Part shown: one piece after another, positions 34,465-45,464 of the stretch
Layout: every line of letters starts with the position of its first letter
Position numbering within the stretch: position 1 is the first letter of the stretch
NCBI GenBank assembly: GCA_903901425.1
Contig: CAIURC010000022.1
Location: 1 to 60,096, forward strand
From: an uncultured Spartobacteria bacterium
GTDB taxonomy: Bacteria > Verrucomicrobiota > Verrucomicrobiia > Chthoniobacterales > Chthoniobacteraceae
Length of the DNA: 60,096 bases
Direction: 5' to 3'
Notes under the pieces: model-generated
The model's database searches: none
Told to the model about the DNA's origin: nothing
The model's input: the letters and a program-made list of their open reading frames with translations, nothing else
Program-made: the position numbers and the translations under genes

Positions 34465-35820
34465 ATGCCCTTTCGCGCTCTCGGCCTCGATGCCGCTCTT
34501 CTTCAGGCCGTTCAGGAATCCGGCTACACCGAACCCACGCCCATCCAGGCCCAGTCCATTCCGCTGATCCTCGAAGGCCACGACCTGATTGGCATCGCCC
34601 AGACCGGTACCGGCAAAACCGCGGCTTTTACCCTGCCCATCCTGCACCGTGTCCACCAAGCCCGGAACCCGCAGCGGACCGGCACCCAAGCCCTGATCAT
34701 CGCCCCCACCCGGGAACTGGTTGTCCAGATTCAGGACAATATCCGCGCCTACGCCAAACATCTCCCGCTCCGGATCGCCACCGTGTTTGGTGGAGTCGGC
34801 GAACGCCCCCAGATCGAGGCGCTCCGCTCCGGCACCGAGATTGTGATTGCCACGCCCGGCCGACTTCTGGACCTCATCCGGCACGCCCAGTTCCGGAACC
34901 TGTCGACCTTGGTACTCGACGAGGCGGATCGGATGCTGGACATGGGCTTTCTTCCGTCCATCCGCCAGGTGGTGCGCGCACTGCCAGTGAAACGCCAGAC
35001 CCTGCTGTTCTCCGCCACGCTCTCAAAGGAAATCGAACAACTCACCCACGAGTTCCTCCAGCAGCCGCGCAAGGTCGAAATCGGGCGCCGGTCCAACCCT
35101 GCGGAAACCGTCACTCAACTCGTGTACGAGATCCAGCCGCACCTCAAACCCGCCCTGCTCACCCATCTTCTGGCCGACCCCGGGTTCAACATGGTGCTGA
35201 TTTTTTCGCGCACCAAGCACGGGGCGGAACGCATCTCAAAACGGCTGACGTCCTGCCAAATCCCCAACGCCACGCTCCACTCCAACCGTTCCCAGAACCA
35301 GCGTCTGCGGGCTCTCGAGGAATTCAAATCGGGCAAAATCCGGGTTTTGGTGGCCACCGACATCGCCGCCCGCGGCATCGACGTGGACGGCATTTCGCAC
35401 GTGATCAACTACGATTTCCCGCCACACGCCGAGGACTACGTCCACCGGATTGGCCGCACCGGCCGCGCCAAGGCAATTGGCGACGCCCTCAGCTTTGTGA
35501 CGCCCGAGGACTACGCTTCCCTGCGTTCGCTCGAACGCTTCATCGGCCGCGGCATCGTCCGCAAACAGGCTGAGGGCTTTGACTACAGCCAGCCCGCACC
35601 GCCTCCCCCCCCAGCCCGGGAACCGGGCACCCAGCGGCCAGGCGGACAGGGCCGGAATCCGCGTCCCAACAACCGCCCGGGCAGCGGCCGGGAACAGCGT
35701 TCTGGAGGGCCAGGGGGCGGCCGTCCGCATTCCAATGACCGCAGACACGGTGGCGGAGGGGGCCCCAGCCGTTCCCGCCCCCAAGGCGGGCGCTCCGGCG
35801 GATCCACAGGCCGCCGTTAA
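34465..35820 (+). CDS. rhlE: DEAD-box RNA helicase, RhlE-like
   Basis: 451 residues. Q motif region [20 protein letters not shown]; motif I AQTGTGKT at 45-52; Ia [15 protein letters not shown] in [58 protein letters not shown]. The C-terminal 75 residues are Gly/Arg/Pro-rich, an RNA-binding tail typical of RhlE/DeaD types. It remodels RNA, for example in ribosome assembly or mRNA decay. It stands alone on the plus strand with no operon partner. The symbol rests on overall resemblance (MPFRALGLD start, RhlE-like motif spacing). Confidence 0.92.
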   Translation: MPFRALGLDAALLQAVQESGYTEPTPIQAQSIPLILEGHDLIGIAQTGTGKTAAFTLPILHRVHQARNPQRTGTQALIIAPTRELVVQIQDNIRAYAKHLPLRIATVFGGVGERPQIEALRSGTEIVIATPGRLLDLIRHAQFRNLSTLVLDEADRMLDMGFLPSIRQVVRALPVKRQTLLFSATLSKEIEQLTHEFLQQPRKVEIGRRSNPAETVTQLVYEIQPHLKPALLTHLLADPGFNMVLIFSRTKHGAERISKRLTSCQIPNATLHSNRSQNQRLRALEEFKSGKIRVLVATDIAARGIDVDGISHVINYDFPPHAEDYVHRIGRTGRAKAIGDALSFVTPEDYASLRSLERFIGRGIVRKQAEGFDYSQPAPPPPPAREPGTQRPGGQGRNPRPNNRPGSGREQRSGGPGGGRPHSNDRRHGGGGGPSRSRPQGGRSGGSTGRR

Positions 35821-35992
35821 ACTGATGTCTGGCGGCAACTCGATCCCGCACACAAGCAGGCCAGATTCTGAAGCCAGTTTCGGCGGCCTGACAGCGTCCG
35901 TTCTCGCGATCTGACTGAATCAAAAGAGCCCGCAGGCGCTCTGGAGCGGAGACCAACCGCGCCAGCGCACATGAGGCTTTTAGGTTTCGTTC

Positions 35993-36700
35993 TTGCCCGG
36001 GTGGGTGGGCCGGCTTTACCTGCCTACCGTGCCCCCGGACTCCCCCAGCGCCGCTCTCCCCATCGAGGTCTGGATCGTCGAGGACCATTCCGTCTTTGGG
36101 AAACACCTGCAGCGCGCCCTGAACCGTCACCCGGACATCCAGTGTCCCTGTCACTTCACGACCTGTGAAGACACGCTGGCGCACATGGACACGCATCCCC
36201 CGCCTGCAGTGCTTCTGCTGGACCTGGATCTGCCCGGCATGGGAGGGGCTCAGGCCCTGCCGCTCCTCCGGCAAAAAGCGCCAGGGACAAGCATCGTTGT
36301 GCTCACCGTTTTTGAGGACGAGGACAAGATCGTCAGCTCCATCTGCGCGGGTGCCACAGGCTACTTGATCAAAACCGCCGGCTCAGAGGGAATCGCCGAC
36401 TCGGTCCGATCAGCCGCGGGCGGTGGTTCGCCGATCACTCCCCGGGTTACACGGAAGGTGCTTGAGGTGTTTTCCCGGGCCAAAACGGCTCCAAAAGATT
36501 ACGGCATGACCCCAAGGGAACTCGAAATGCTCCAAGCCCTTTCCAAGGGGCTCACCCTCAAGGAGGCTGCCGCCAAAAGCGGGATCAGCTACCACACTGC
36601 TGACGAGTACGTGCGCGCCGTTTACCGCAAACTCCAGGTCCGCAACCGGAGCAGCGCCGTAGCCAAGGCCGTCCAAGAGGGTCTGGTTCCCCCGCCGTGA
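35993..36700 (+). CDS. NarL/LuxR-type response regulator
   Basis: About 235 residues if started at the TTG at 35993; GTG codons at 36005 and 36029 are equally possible because the receiver domain begins only at IEVWIVEDHSV. Receiver: acidic pocket Glu30/Asp31, phospho-acceptor Asp77 (LLLDLDLPGMGG), and the conserved Lys in GYLIKTAGS. Output: a LuxR HTH (MTPRELEMLQALSKGLTLKE, SYHTADEYVRAVYRKLQVRN). The stop overlaps the sensor kinase start in a GTGA, so the two are translationally coupled. It likely controls transcription of an extracellular-polymer locus, possibly the adjacent DUF1592 cluster (inference). Confidence 0.9.
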   Translation: MPGWVGRLYLPTVPPDSPSAALPIEVWIVEDHSVFGKHLQRALNRHPDIQCPCHFTTCEDTLAHMDTHPPPAVLLLDLDLPGMGGAQALPLLRQKAPGTSIVVLTVFEDEDKIVSSICAGATGYLIKTAGSEGIADSVRSAAGGGSPITPRVTRKVLEVFSRAKTAPKDYGMTPRELEMLQALSKGLTLKEAAAKSGISYHTADEYVRAVYRKLQVRNRSSAVAKAVQEGLVPPP

Positions 36701-38736
36701 TCCCCACACTCTTCCAGTTTTTGAAGCGTCATGGGCTTTTGTGCCTCGCCACAGCCGCCACTCTTTTCCCGGAAAAACTGGCGGCACAGACATTCTGGAA
36801 TTGGGAATGGCTGCCGCCCTTCTCGCGCCTGCGCACGGAACAGATGTCCGCAGAAACGCGGCTCACACAACTGCCGCCTTTGCCCTCTGCCCAGTTCGGG
36901 CCCCGGATCGGATGGCACAGCAGCTACAGGACGTCTCCCAACCATGTCGAATGGGTGGAACTCGATTTCGGAAGAGATGTCCTCGTGGACCTCGTGGCGC
37001 TCGTGCCGACTCCCCCGCATTCCGAGAATCTGACCCCAGGCTCCGGATTCCCGCTCCGATTTAAACTGGAGGCGTTTTCGTCCCAGGCCCCAAATGTTCC
37101 ACAGCTGCTCTTTGACCAGACCAAAAGCGATTTCCCCAACCCGGGCATCCTGCCGGTGGCCATCCCCTGCAAACGAAAGCCCTTTTCCAAACTCCGCATC
37201 ACGGCCAACCGCCTCTCGGGAAACCCGGGCCGCCATTTTTTCTCGCTCGGCGAAGTCTTCTTAGTGGACGGCAATCGGAACATCGCTCCGGAGCTGGAGT
37301 CCCGGGGCGTCTCGTGGATTACAGCCTCAAGCAGCGAAGGCTCGCGGCCTGATTGGGGCAGGATCAACCTTGTAGACGGCCAGTCTGTGCTCGGTCTGCC
37401 GGAAGGCGCGCACCCCAGCCCCACGCTAGGTTTCTCCACCAAGCGCCACTCGGCTTCCCAGCTGATCCCCGCTCTGAAGGTCTCTGTGGATCTCGGACAG
37501 CCTTATCCACTCGATGAGCTCCGCCTCTTTCCCGCCCGGCCCCCAGACTTTTCCCACAGCTTCAACTTTGGTTTTCCCGATGCATACCGTGTCGAGCTCA
37601 GGGAAGCAGAAAGCTCCGAGCCCATTCTGCTCACTCCTCCAGACTCAGGGGGCTACATGGGCGCCCAAGGAAACTCGTGCACGGTGATTCTTGGGAATTC
37701 CACGCGGGCACGCCATGTCACCGTTTTTGTTCTTGAACCGCAAGTGACCAACGGAGCCGCATACCTCGCCCTCGCAGAATTGGAGGTTTGGTCGGGAGGC
37801 AAAAATGTTGCCCTCCAAAAAACCGTTGTTTCGGATGAGTCACTCGAAAAAGAAGGGTGGTCTGCCAGCGCTCTGGTGGACGGCTTTACGAGCCGGGCCA
37901 ACATTCTTGAACACGGCCCATGGCTTGCAGGCCTTTCCGAGAGAAGGGACCTCCAGAACCAACTCTCCCGGATCCAGAATGAAAAAGAAGTTTGGTCCGC
38001 TCGGATCCAGATCTTTTTGAAGGTTCTCGGCGCCGGGTCGCTCCTGTCGGTGCTCGTTTTTTTCGCAGTCGACCGGAGCCGTCAACGCCGGGACCGGGAC
38101 CGGGATTTTCAACTCCTGCGCAGGCGCTTTGCCCAAGATCTTCATGACGACATTGGCAGCAACCTGGGGGGAATTGTGCTCATGACAGAGCAAGCCCTCG
38201 AACTGACCGACAACCCCCAACTCCGAATCGAACTCCAGTCCATCCGAGAAACCGCCGCGGACTCGGTGGATGGGCTCCGTCAACTCGTGGAAGACAACCG
38301 GAACGGTCTCGGGACACTCCCTCACCTCCAGAACCGTCTGCAGTCGCTAATCGACCGATCCCTGCGCGGCGTGGTGGTTCACGCTGAAATCCCACCCACC
38401 GCCTGCCGCCTCCTGTCACCTCCGCTTCATCGCGATGTCCTGCTCTGGCTGAAGGAGGCGTTCCATAATATCCGCCGCCATGCTGCCGCCCAGAATGTCT
38501 GGGTCTCGTTCACCCTGTCCAAGGGCCATGTCGAAATCCGGGTCCGGGATGACGGACGCGGGTTCACCCAGCCCCCACCCGGCACCGGAAACGGGCTCTC
38601 CAACCTTCGCCACAGAGCAGCGGCGCTCGGCGGCCAGTTCCATCTGGAAACCACTCCGGGCAAAGGGACCGTCCTTACACTTTCTCTTCCGCAACCAAAA
38701 ACAAGCGGCAGACAAGAGCCCTCGGAACCTCTCTGA
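36697..38736 (+). CDS. sensor histidine kinase with discoidin-like extracellular domains
   Basis: 679 residues, GTG start coupled to the response-regulator stop. After an N-terminal hydrophobic leader come about 400 extracellular residues holding two F5/8 type C (discoidin)-like beta domains: WVELDFGRDVLVDLVALVP in the first and VSVDLGQPYPLDELRLFP in the second, each a jelly-roll opening. A membrane span lies near 440-460 (VLGAGSLLSVLVFFAVD). The HisKA_3 dimerisation helix has phospho-acceptor His483 in QDLHDDIGSNLGG, and the ATPase domain carries VRDDGRGF and GLSNLRHRAAALGG. It probably senses a glycan, because discoidin folds bind sugars. Pairs with the preceding NarL-type regulator. Confidence 0.9.
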   Translation: MIPTLFQFLKRHGLLCLATAATLFPEKLAAQTFWNWEWLPPFSRLRTEQMSAETRLTQLPPLPSAQFGPRIGWHSSYRTSPNHVEWVELDFGRDVLVDLVALVPTPPHSENLTPGSGFPLRFKLEAFSSQAPNVPQLLFDQTKSDFPNPGILPVAIPCKRKPFSKLRITANRLSGNPGRHFFSLGEVFLVDGNRNIAPELESRGVSWITASSSEGSRPDWGRINLVDGQSVLGLPEGAHPSPTLGFSTKRHSASQLIPALKVSVDLGQPYPLDELRLFPARPPDFSHSFNFGFPDAYRVELREAESSEPILLTPPDSGGYMGAQGNSCTVILGNSTRARHVTVFVLEPQVTNGAAYLALAELEVWSGGKNVALQKTVVSDESLEKEGWSASALVDGFTSRANILEHGPWLAGLSERRDLQNQLSRIQNEKEVWSARIQIFLKVLGAGSLLSVLVFFAVDRSRQRRDRDRDFQLLRRRFAQDLHDDIGSNLGGIVLMTEQALELTDNPQLRIELQSIRETAADSVDGLRQLVEDNRNGLGTLPHLQNRLQSLIDRSLRGVVVHAEIPPTACRLLSPPLHRDVLLWLKEAFHNIRRHAAAQNVWVSFTLSKGHVEIRVRDDGRGFTQPPPGTGNGLSNLRHRAAALGGQFHLETTPGKGTVLTLSLPQPKTSGRQEPSEPL

Positions 38737-38870
38737 CCGGGTTTTGGGACCGAGCCACAGACTTTCGGTTCACCGCTTCCGCAGCCAGCGCATCCCCACC
38801 CCCCGTGTTCTCGGGGGTATACGCGCCACCAACCCCAGCGTACGGTCAAGGGTGAACGCTCCCCACCCCC

Positions 38871-41321
38871 ATGTTCAGCACTCGCAACCCGTCCTCCCTG
38901 CTTCTCGGCGTTTCACTCTTCCTGACGCCCCTGATCCACGCCGCCGCCCCCTTTGAGGCCTTCCTCGAAAAACACTGCGTCCGATGCCACGGCCCCGAAA
39001 AGGAAAAAGGCGACCTGCGCATCGACCAGCTCTCCCGCGATTTCAAACTCGGCGCCGACACGCACCACTGGGCCGAGGTCCTCGAACAAATCAATTCCGG
39101 GGAGATGCCCCCAAAAAAAGACAAGGACGCCATTCGCCCTGCTCAGGACGACATCGCCGCTTTCGTTGCCGCCCTCGACTCACGGATCAAGGAGGGTCGA
39201 GCTGCCCGCATGGCCGCTCGCCCCCCGGTCACCCATTACCGGCTCAGCCGCAAGGAATACCAAAATACCGTCTACGACCTGCTGGGTGTCCGCTACGACC
39301 CCACCCAACCCGGCGAACTCAACGAGGACACCCTCTGGCACGGCTTCGAGCGGCTCGGCTCGGAGTTGTCCCTCTCTCCCTCCCATGTGGACCGCTACTA
39401 CCGCGCCGCCGGGATCGTCCTCGACCGGGCCTTTGCTACCGTCTCCGGCGAAGCCCGCAAGGTCCGGAAAACCGCCGCAGATCTGCGCTATGGAGGCGGC
39501 ATCATGCAGCAGGAAACCTTGGCCCGCTTTGGAATTAAGCGCCCTCTGCGTTCCCTTCTCTTTCCAGGAAGCGCTCATTTTACCGCTCTCGCACCGCACT
39601 GGTTTGGAAAAACAGGCCCTGAACACAGTGGACTCTACAAGGTGCGGATCCAAGCCAGCGGGATCCGGCCTGAAGGGGGACAACCCGCCCATCTCAGTGT
39701 CGGCAAAAGAACCACGGAGGAAACAGTCGCCGCCCTTTTTGAGACCGACATCACTGCTCCCGAAGACAGGCCGGAAATTTATGAGTTCGAGGTTTCCCTC
39801 GAGATGCCAGCCTCCCTGGACTTCTGCGTCGTTGCAACAAACACCGTGGACCGCAGGTCGGGTGCGGCCTACCGCAGCGCGCTGAGCTCCCCGAGTTACC
39901 TGTTCACGCACAGCAGCGAGACCCTGCTCCTTAATCCCAACGCCCCCCAAATGTTTGATGACAAAGGCAAGGGCCTCTTTCCCACCGTCTTGTTAGACTG
40001 GATCGAGTGGGAGGGGCCCTTGGTGTCCGAATCTGAAAAACAGAAGCGTGCCGGAGTTGTCCCCCCGGACGAAGCGCCCCCCGAGCAGGTCGCCGGTCAC
40101 CTCCTGCGCTTCGCCGAACGCGCCTGGCGCAGGCCGGTCGAACCCGTGGAACTTGCGGAGTATCTCGCCACCTACCGCGCCGAACGCGACGCGGGCGAAA
40201 AACCCTTCGATGCCTACCGGGTCGCACTCCAGGGCGTTCTCACTTCCCGCAACTTCCTCTATCTTGTCGAAGGCGCCCCCACACCACGGGAACGCCTCAC
40301 CGGGACAGAACTCGCCTCCCGACTCTCCTATTTCCTGTGGAGTTCCATGCCCGACGAGGCCCTCCTCGCTGAAGCCCAAGGCGGCACCCTCAGCGGCGAT
40401 AGCCTCAAGGCCCAGATCGACCGCATGTTGAAAGATCCCAAAGCCAGTCGTTTTGTGGACGATTTTCCACGGCAATGGCTCCAACTGCATCGGGTCGGCA
40501 TGTTTCCCCCAGAGAAAAAACTCTACCCGGCCTACGATGCATGGCTGGAGAACAGTCTCCGCTCAGAGCCCGTCGAGTATTTCCGCGCATTGTTCGCCCA
40601 AAACCTGCCACTCGACCGCTTCCTCGATTCCGACTGGACGATGGCCAATGCCCGGATCTGCGATTTCTATGGACTCCCGGAGCCCAAGAGCAGCGGATTC
40701 CAGCGCGTTGCCCTCAAGCCCGAGCATCACCGGGGCGGACTGCTCACGATGGGCGCACTGCTGGGCCTCACTTCCGATGGCACCCGTCATCGCCCCGTTC
40801 ACCGCGGCGTCTGGCTCAGCGAGGCCATCTTCGCCAAAACGCCGCCGCCGCCCCCGGCCAACGTACCCGCCATCGAACCGCCCACCCCACAAAGCCCCAA
40901 GGCCACTCTGCGGGAAAAAATCGAGGCGCACCGCAACAACGCCAACTGTGCTGCCTGCCACGCCAAAATCGATCCGCTGGGTATCGCCTGGGACAACTAC
41001 GACGCCGTCGGCCAGTGGCGCACCCACGAAAAGATTGCCGCAGGTGTCGGCCAGGATCCCCTCATCAACCCGGCAGGCCTGATGCCCGATGGGCGTGCAT
41101 TCACCAACCCCACCGAGTTCAAACAACGCCTCCTTGAGGACCGCGACAAGTTTGCGCGCGCCTTCATCGAACACCTCTGCACCTACGCACTGCGCCGGGT
41201 CCTCACCGTTGACGACCAGGAAGACCTCGACGCCATCCAAGCAGAAGCCAAATCCTGCCAGTACCACATCCGCGACATCGTCCGCGCCGTCGCGCTCTCC
41301 GACCTCCTTCGTAAGCGCTAA
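38871..41321 (+). CDS. planctomycete-type cytochrome c multidomain protein (DUF1587/1592/1588/1585)
   Basis: 816 residues with a signal peptide ([17 protein letters not shown]). PSCyt1 haem motif CVRCH at 36-40 is followed by GEMPPKK. Then the order typical of this family: DUF1587 ([19 protein letters not shown]), DUF1595 region, DUF1592 ([20 protein letters not shown]), DUF1588 ([20 protein letters not shown]) and DUF1585 at the end. A second CxxCH, CAACH, occurs near residue 693, followed by [13 protein letters not shown]. The protein is secreted or periplasmic and nearly always paired with a DUF1552 gene, as here 45 bp downstream. The biochemical role is unknown; electron transfer linked to polymer oxidation is the usual guess. 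Confidence 0.92.
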   Translation: MFSTRNPSSLLLGVSLFLTPLIHAAAPFEAFLEKHCVRCHGPEKEKGDLRIDQLSRDFKLGADTHHWAEVLEQINSGEMPPKKDKDAIRPAQDDIAAFVAALDSRIKEGRAARMAARPPVTHYRLSRKEYQNTVYDLLGVRYDPTQPGELNEDTLWHGFERLGSELSLSPSHVDRYYRAAGIVLDRAFATVSGEARKVRKTAADLRYGGGIMQQETLARFGIKRPLRSLLFPGSAHFTALAPHWFGKTGPEHSGLYKVRIQASGIRPEGGQPAHLSVGKRTTEETVAALFETDITAPEDRPEIYEFEVSLEMPASLDFCVVATNTVDRRSGAAYRSALSSPSYLFTHSSETLLLNPNAPQMFDDKGKGLFPTVLLDWIEWEGPLVSESEKQKRAGVVPPDEAPPEQVAGHLLRFAERAWRRPVEPVELAEYLATYRAERDAGEKPFDAYRVALQGVLTSRNFLYLVEGAPTPRERLTGTELASRLSYFLWSSMPDEALLAEAQGGTLSGDSLKAQIDRMLKDPKASRFVDDFPRQWLQLHRVGMFPPEKKLYPAYDAWLENSLRSEPVEYFRALFAQNLPLDRFLDSDWTMANARICDFYGLPEPKSSGFQRVALKPEHHRGGLLTMGALLGLTSDGTRHRPVHRGVWLSEAIFAKTPPPPPANVPAIEPPTPQSPKATLREKIEAHRNNANCAACHAKIDPLGIAWDNYDAVGQWRTHEKIAAGVGQDPLINPAGLMPDGRAFTNPTEFKQRLLEDRDKFARAFIEHLCTYALRRVLTVDDQEDLDAIQAEAKSCQYHIRDIVRAVALSDLLRKR

Positions 41322-41366
41322 TCAACCTCACGCCGGCAGCGACACCCAACCTAGCCCCTCCCACCC

Positions 41367-42743
41367 ATGAACTACCTCTCCCAGTCCTGGCTCATCGACC
41401 GCCGCCATGCCCTCAAGGCACTCGGCAGCTTTATTTCCCTCCCACTCCTCGAGTGCATGATCCCACTCCGGGCCGCCGAAAACATCGTCACCAAGTCCCC
41501 GCGCCGCAGCGCCTTCATCTATCTCGCCAACGGCGTCCACTCGCTCAACTATCAGATCCTGACCCCGGGCCGGGACTACCAGTTCTCTCGGTCGCTCAAA
41601 CCTCTTGAAAAACACCGGGAGTCGATCACCCCGATCAGCGGCCTGCACAATCCCGGCACCCTCAGCCATCATCACAACTGCATCAACTTCTGGCTCACCG
41701 GTGGGAAGTACGGTCCCGCCACACGCAACACGATTTCCGTGGACCAAAAAATCGCTGAACTCACCGCTCCCCACACCCGGTATCCGTCTCTGGAGATCGC
41801 CATCAATCAGGAGTCACTGGCATGGAGCGCCGATGGAGTCCAACTCCCGGCCATGCGCCGCTGCAGCGAAATCTTCGCCTCGCTTTTTGAGGAACCCAAG
41901 GGGGGAAAAACTGCCCAACGCAGGGCCCTCCGCCACAAGGCCAGCATCCTCGACGCCAACCTCGCCGAGGTCCGCCGTCTGGAACAAAAGATGGGCTCCG
42001 AGGACAAAGGCCGCCTCGATCAATACCTCACCTCCGTGCGCGAGGCCGAGATCCGCACCAAACGGGCGGACACCTGGTTGGACACCCCTCTGCCAGCTCT
42101 CTCGGACGCAGACCGCACCCGAACCAACCGCGACATCCCGCAGACCAAAGCCGGCGATTATTTCCGGACGGTGTACGACCTCATGGTGCTGGCCTTCCAG
42201 ACCGATGTCACCCGGGTGGCCACCTTCAGCCTCGGCGGCGAAGGCCAAGCCATCGCCATCCCCGAGATCGGGGTCACCGAAACCCGCCACCAGCTCAGCC
42301 ATCATGGCGGGGATACGGTGTTCATGGAAAAGCTCACCAAATACGACACGTTTGCCCTCGAGCAGTTCGGCTACTTCCTCACCCGGCTCTCCGAAACCAA
42401 GGACCTCCATGGGAAGCCTCTCCTAGGCACCACCATGGCCCTTTTTGGCAGCGGCATGTCCTACGGTCACAGCCACGGCAACGCCAACCTCCCCCTCGTC
42501 CTCGCCGGCGGTTCCGACCTCGGCCTCCGCCATGGCAGCCACTTGGATTTCAACCGCGAATCCAAGGACTTCAAAGGCTACGCGCTCGATACCGAGGGCG
42601 CGCTGACCCCGGCCCACTACCAGATCTGCTCGCGCCCCGTGAACAGCGATGCGCGCATGAGTAATCTGCTCCTTCTCATGGCCCAACGCATGGGCGTTGA
42701 AATCGACATGTTTGCCGACAGCAACAAGGTCGTTGCACTATGA
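41367..42743 (+). CDS. DUF1552 secreted protein
   Basis: 458 residues. The N-terminus has a twin-arginine-like leader, [18 protein letters not shown], with Arg12 and Arg13. The rest is one DUF1552 domain: the hydrophobic [10 protein letters not shown] after the leader, [40 protein letters not shown], and [18 protein letters not shown] toward the end. The family lies next to DUF1592 proteins across Planctomycetota and Verrucomicrobiota; its fold suggests a relative of sulfatase or alkaline-phosphatase-like DUF1501 proteins. The 3' end overlaps the first 442-residue paralogue by 4 bp (ATGA). Confidence 0.92.
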   Translation: MNYLSQSWLIDRRHALKALGSFISLPLLECMIPLRAAENIVTKSPRRSAFIYLANGVHSLNYQILTPGRDYQFSRSLKPLEKHRESITPISGLHNPGTLSHHHNCINFWLTGGKYGPATRNTISVDQKIAELTAPHTRYPSLEIAINQESLAWSADGVQLPAMRRCSEIFASLFEEPKGGKTAQRRALRHKASILDANLAEVRRLEQKMGSEDKGRLDQYLTSVREAEIRTKRADTWLDTPLPALSDADRTRTNRDIPQTKAGDYFRTVYDLMVLAFQTDVTRVATFSLGGEGQAIAIPEIGVTETRHQLSHHGGDTVFMEKLTKYDTFALEQFGYFLTRLSETKDLHGKPLLGTTMALFGSGMSYGHSHGNANLPLVLAGGSDLGLRHGSHLDFNRESKDFKGYALDTEGALTPAHYQICSRPVNSDARMSNLLLLMAQRMGVEIDMFADSNKVVAL

Positions 42744-44068
42744 AGAAGTTCTTTGTTCCTCGTGCTTGGTTCTTGGTGGGTCCTTGGCTGGCGGTTCTCG
42801 CTTGTTCGTTCGTTGTCCAAGGAAATGCCGCCAACGAACAACCAAGCACAAAGAACCAAGAACACGGAACCGCCGTCTTCCGCCCCGAACCCGGCAAGTT
42901 CCCGCCGTTGGAAAAAGCTCACTCCTACCGGGGCGAACTCATCTTTGTAGATCATGCGAACCGCCGCGGCAGCATTCGCGTGCAGGGGTCGGGCAAGTTT
43001 CGGATGAACGACCCGCATCCGTTCGCCATGCTGCCCTATGGCATGGTGCGCTATCACGGGGCCCCGGCCGACTTGCGCGACATCCCGCTGGGCACCGTCG
43101 TGCACGTCCGCGCCTTTCTCCCGCCGGACCCGAAGTTCTCCGCCGTGCCGGTGCTGCCGGTGGACAACAAGAGCAGGGACGCGAATCACAGTCGTGGCGC
43201 GGGTATCTTCCCGGCCGAGAACCACGTTCTGCTGCTCGAGGACGAGCCCAGCCACTGCCAGCGCGAGAGACTTGTCTGGAAACTCAAGGATTTGGAAATC
43301 AAGAATCGTGAAGGCACGATCATCGCCAGCCGCGAACCGAAGCAGGGTGGCGATGTCAGGGCCGTCGACGAGACGCTGAACTTCGATGCCGCCACGCGTG
43401 TCTGGCGCGGTCGCGAGTGCCTCCGCATCGAACACCTCATCGCCGGGGGTATCTGGCCCGCCGAGGGAAAAAAGGCGCTTGGCGGCCAGGTCGTGAGCCT
43501 CGGAATCACCTGGAAGCCCACGCCGGGCGGTGTATTCACCCGCTTCCACCTCTCGGATATCTGGCTGGACGACGCTGCCATGGAAAACGCCGCGCTTCAT
43601 CAGACCGAAGTGCACAAGGCCTTCATCCGCAGCCGCTGGATCCCCGGATGGATCGATGCGGTCGAGTATGGCAAGTTCGGCCGTGCCACCGTCACCGCAA
43701 CGCTCTTCGGCGGCATGGACGCCTCGCTTTACGCCGAACTCAAACCCGGCATCGCCGCCTTGATGAACGGCGCCGAGAACACTCTCAAGCACACCGAAGG
43801 CGGCACCGCCGGCCCCACCCAAATGGCCGCGGGCGGAAGGATCGTCGAAGTCACGCCACTCCCCGAGAAAGCCCCGCCCGGCAGCGGCGGCCTCCAGATC
43901 CGCTTTGAAACGGATCTCATCACCGAAGGCATGCGCCCCAAACGCATCGTCAAGGTCCGCCCGCAGAGCTGGCCGGACCTCCACCTGCCCCGCGAAGAAT
44001 ACCTCGGCAATGGCGCTTCCAATCTCGACGAGCGATTCCCCACGCCCGCCATCTTCCCGAAATATTGA
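42740..44068 (+). CDS. secreted 442-residue protein of unknown family, paralogue 1
   Basis: 442 residues. A signal peptide ([20 protein letters not shown]) is followed by an Asn/Gln-rich spacer and then a region shared with the next gene. Shared blocks include [104 protein letters not shown] and AIFPKY at the end. The blocks HVRAFLPP and [14 protein letters not shown] suggest a beta-rich domain, perhaps OB- or cupin-like, but I cannot name a family. Its ATG overlaps the DUF1552 stop, so it belongs to that operon. The leader region holds short inverted repeats built on CAACGAAC and AAGAACC. Confidence 0.85.
   Translation: MKKFFVPRAWFLVGPWLAVLACSFVVQGNAANEQPSTKNQEHGTAVFRPEPGKFPPLEKAHSYRGELIFVDHANRRGSIRVQGSGKFRMNDPHPFAMLPYGMVRYHGAPADLRDIPLGTVVHVRAFLPPDPKFSAVPVLPVDNKSRDANHSRGAGIFPAENHVLLLEDEPSHCQRERLVWKLKDLEIKNREGTIIASREPKQGGDVRAVDETLNFDAATRVWRGRECLRIEHLIAGGIWPAEGKKALGGQVVSLGITWKPTPGGVFTRFHLSDIWLDDAAMENAALHQTEVHKAFIRSRWIPGWIDAVEYGKFGRATVTATLFGGMDASLYAELKPGIAALMNGAENTLKHTEGGTAGPTQMAAGGRIVEVTPLPEKAPPGSGGLQIRFETDLITEGMRPKRIVKVRPQSWPDLHLPREEYLGNGASNLDERFPTPAIFPKY
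42749..42869. repeat. inverted repeats spanning the signal-peptide codons of paralogue 1
   Basis: An imperfect long pair: the left arm contains GTGCTTGGTTCTTGG (about 42762-42776); the right arm contains CCAAGCACAAAGAACC (42842-42857). An inner perfect 8-bp pair GTTCGTTG/CAACGAAC lies at 42808-42815 and 42832-42839. The sequence looks like runs of AAGAACC and its complement. Confidence 0.55.
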
Positions 44069-44075
44069 TCCCGTT

Positions 44076-45404
44076 ATGAGACCGTTCCTTGTTCCCCGTT
44101 TGCGGTTCGCAGTTCCCACCTCCCTGCTGGCCCTTGCTTGCGCTTTCACCGCTCACTCCAACGCCGCGGAGGAACCAAGCACGAAGAACCAACCACCAAG
44201 AACCGGCGTAGCCGAACCCTTCCGTCCTGAGCCGGGAAAATTTCCGCCCCTCGAAAAGGCGCACTACTACGAAGGGGAGCTCGTGTTTGTCGACCATGCC
44301 ACCCGGCGGGGCAGTCTCCGGGTTCGGGGCACCGGAATGTTTCACCGGAACGACCCGCATCCTTTCGCCCTGCTACCCTACGGCGTTATCCGCTACCACG
44401 CTGCACCTGCGGATCTCCGGGATATCCCGCTGGGAACCTATCTTCATGTGCGGGCTTTTCTCCCTCCCGACCCTCGGACGTCGTCCGTTCCGGTTCTGCC
44501 TATCAACAACAAGGACGTAGACGCCAACCACTATCGCGGGCTGGGAGTCTTTCCGGCCGAAAACCATGCGTTGCTGCTTGAGGACGAACCCAGCCACTGC
44601 CTGCGCGAGGGGCTTGTCTGGAAACTCCAGGAGGTGGAGATCAAAAAGGAGGAAAACCTCCTTCTCGCCACCCGCGAATCCAAGCAACCGCAAAGCACAC
44701 AGGCGACTCCCGAAAAGTTGACCTTCGATTCGGCCACCCGATTTTGGAGGGGGCGCGAGTGTTTGTCCCTCAAAGAGTGGATCACAGAGGGTCACTGGCC
44801 TGCCGAGGGGAAGAAGACCTTGAATGGTCAACCGGTGCTGCTCGGCCTCTCTTGGAGACCCACCCCCGACGGTATCTTTACCCGTTTTCATGTCTCTGAC
44901 ATCTGGCTGGACGAAACCTCCATCGAACGCGCCGCGGCCAATCAAGCCGAAACCCACAAAGCCTTCATCCGCAGCCGCTGGATGCCGGCATGGGTGGACC
45001 ACGTCGAATATGGAAAGTTCGGGCAGGCCACCGTGACGGCCACTCTCTTTGGTGGCATGGATCCCTCGCTCTACGCGGATTTCACGAAGGGGACCCAAGT
45101 CTTCATGAACGGTGCCGAAAACACCTTGAAACACACGGCGGGTGGATACGGACCCGCCCACATCGCGTCCAAAGGCCTGCTCCTCCAGGTCACACAGGCA
45201 TCGGGCGAAATTCCACTCGGAAGCAGTGGGATCCAGATCCAGTTCGACACCGACCTCGTCATCGAAGCCATCCGCCCCACTCGCATTGTGCGCGTTCGTC
45301 CCGCCAGTTGGCGCGTGGTTCAACTGCCGCGCGAGGAAATGCTCGGCGACCAAAACAATCCCCAAGACCGCTTCCCCACCCCTGCCATCTTTCCAAAATA
45401 CTGA
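44076..45404 (+). CDS. secreted 442-residue protein of unknown family, paralogue 2
   Basis: 442 residues from the ATG at 44076, which opens a signal peptide ([20 protein letters not shown]); the open frame upstream of it is only overlap with paralogue 1. It is collinear with paralogue 1 over its whole length, roughly two thirds identical by eye ([69 protein letters not shown]). It follows 7 bp after paralogue 1, so it arose by tandem duplication and is in the same operon. The spacer after the leader again reads [11 protein letters not shown], the trace of the same AAGAACC-type sequence. Function unknown. Confidence 0.85.
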   Translation: MRPFLVPRLRFAVPTSLLALACAFTAHSNAAEEPSTKNQPPRTGVAEPFRPEPGKFPPLEKAHYYEGELVFVDHATRRGSLRVRGTGMFHRNDPHPFALLPYGVIRYHAAPADLRDIPLGTYLHVRAFLPPDPRTSSVPVLPINNKDVDANHYRGLGVFPAENHALLLEDEPSHCLREGLVWKLQEVEIKKEENLLLATRESKQPQSTQATPEKLTFDSATRFWRGRECLSLKEWITEGHWPAEGKKTLNGQPVLLGLSWRPTPDGIFTRFHVSDIWLDETSIERAAANQAETHKAFIRSRWMPAWVDHVEYGKFGQATVTATLFGGMDPSLYADFTKGTQVFMNGAENTLKHTAGGYGPAHIASKGLLLQVTQASGEIPLGSSGIQIQFDTDLVIEAIRPTRIVRVRPASWRVVQLPREEMLGDQNNPQDRFPTPAIFPKY

Positions 45405-45464
45405 ACCCGTTTTTTGCCGTTCGTTGGAGTCCATCGTTCCTTGCTCCAAGCACACTCCCCACCC

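Noticed and set aside
42617-44149. 510-codon minus-strand frame over the first 442-residue paralogue
   Set aside because: Antisense of a gene with a clear paralogue; conservation between the copies is in the plus-strand frame.
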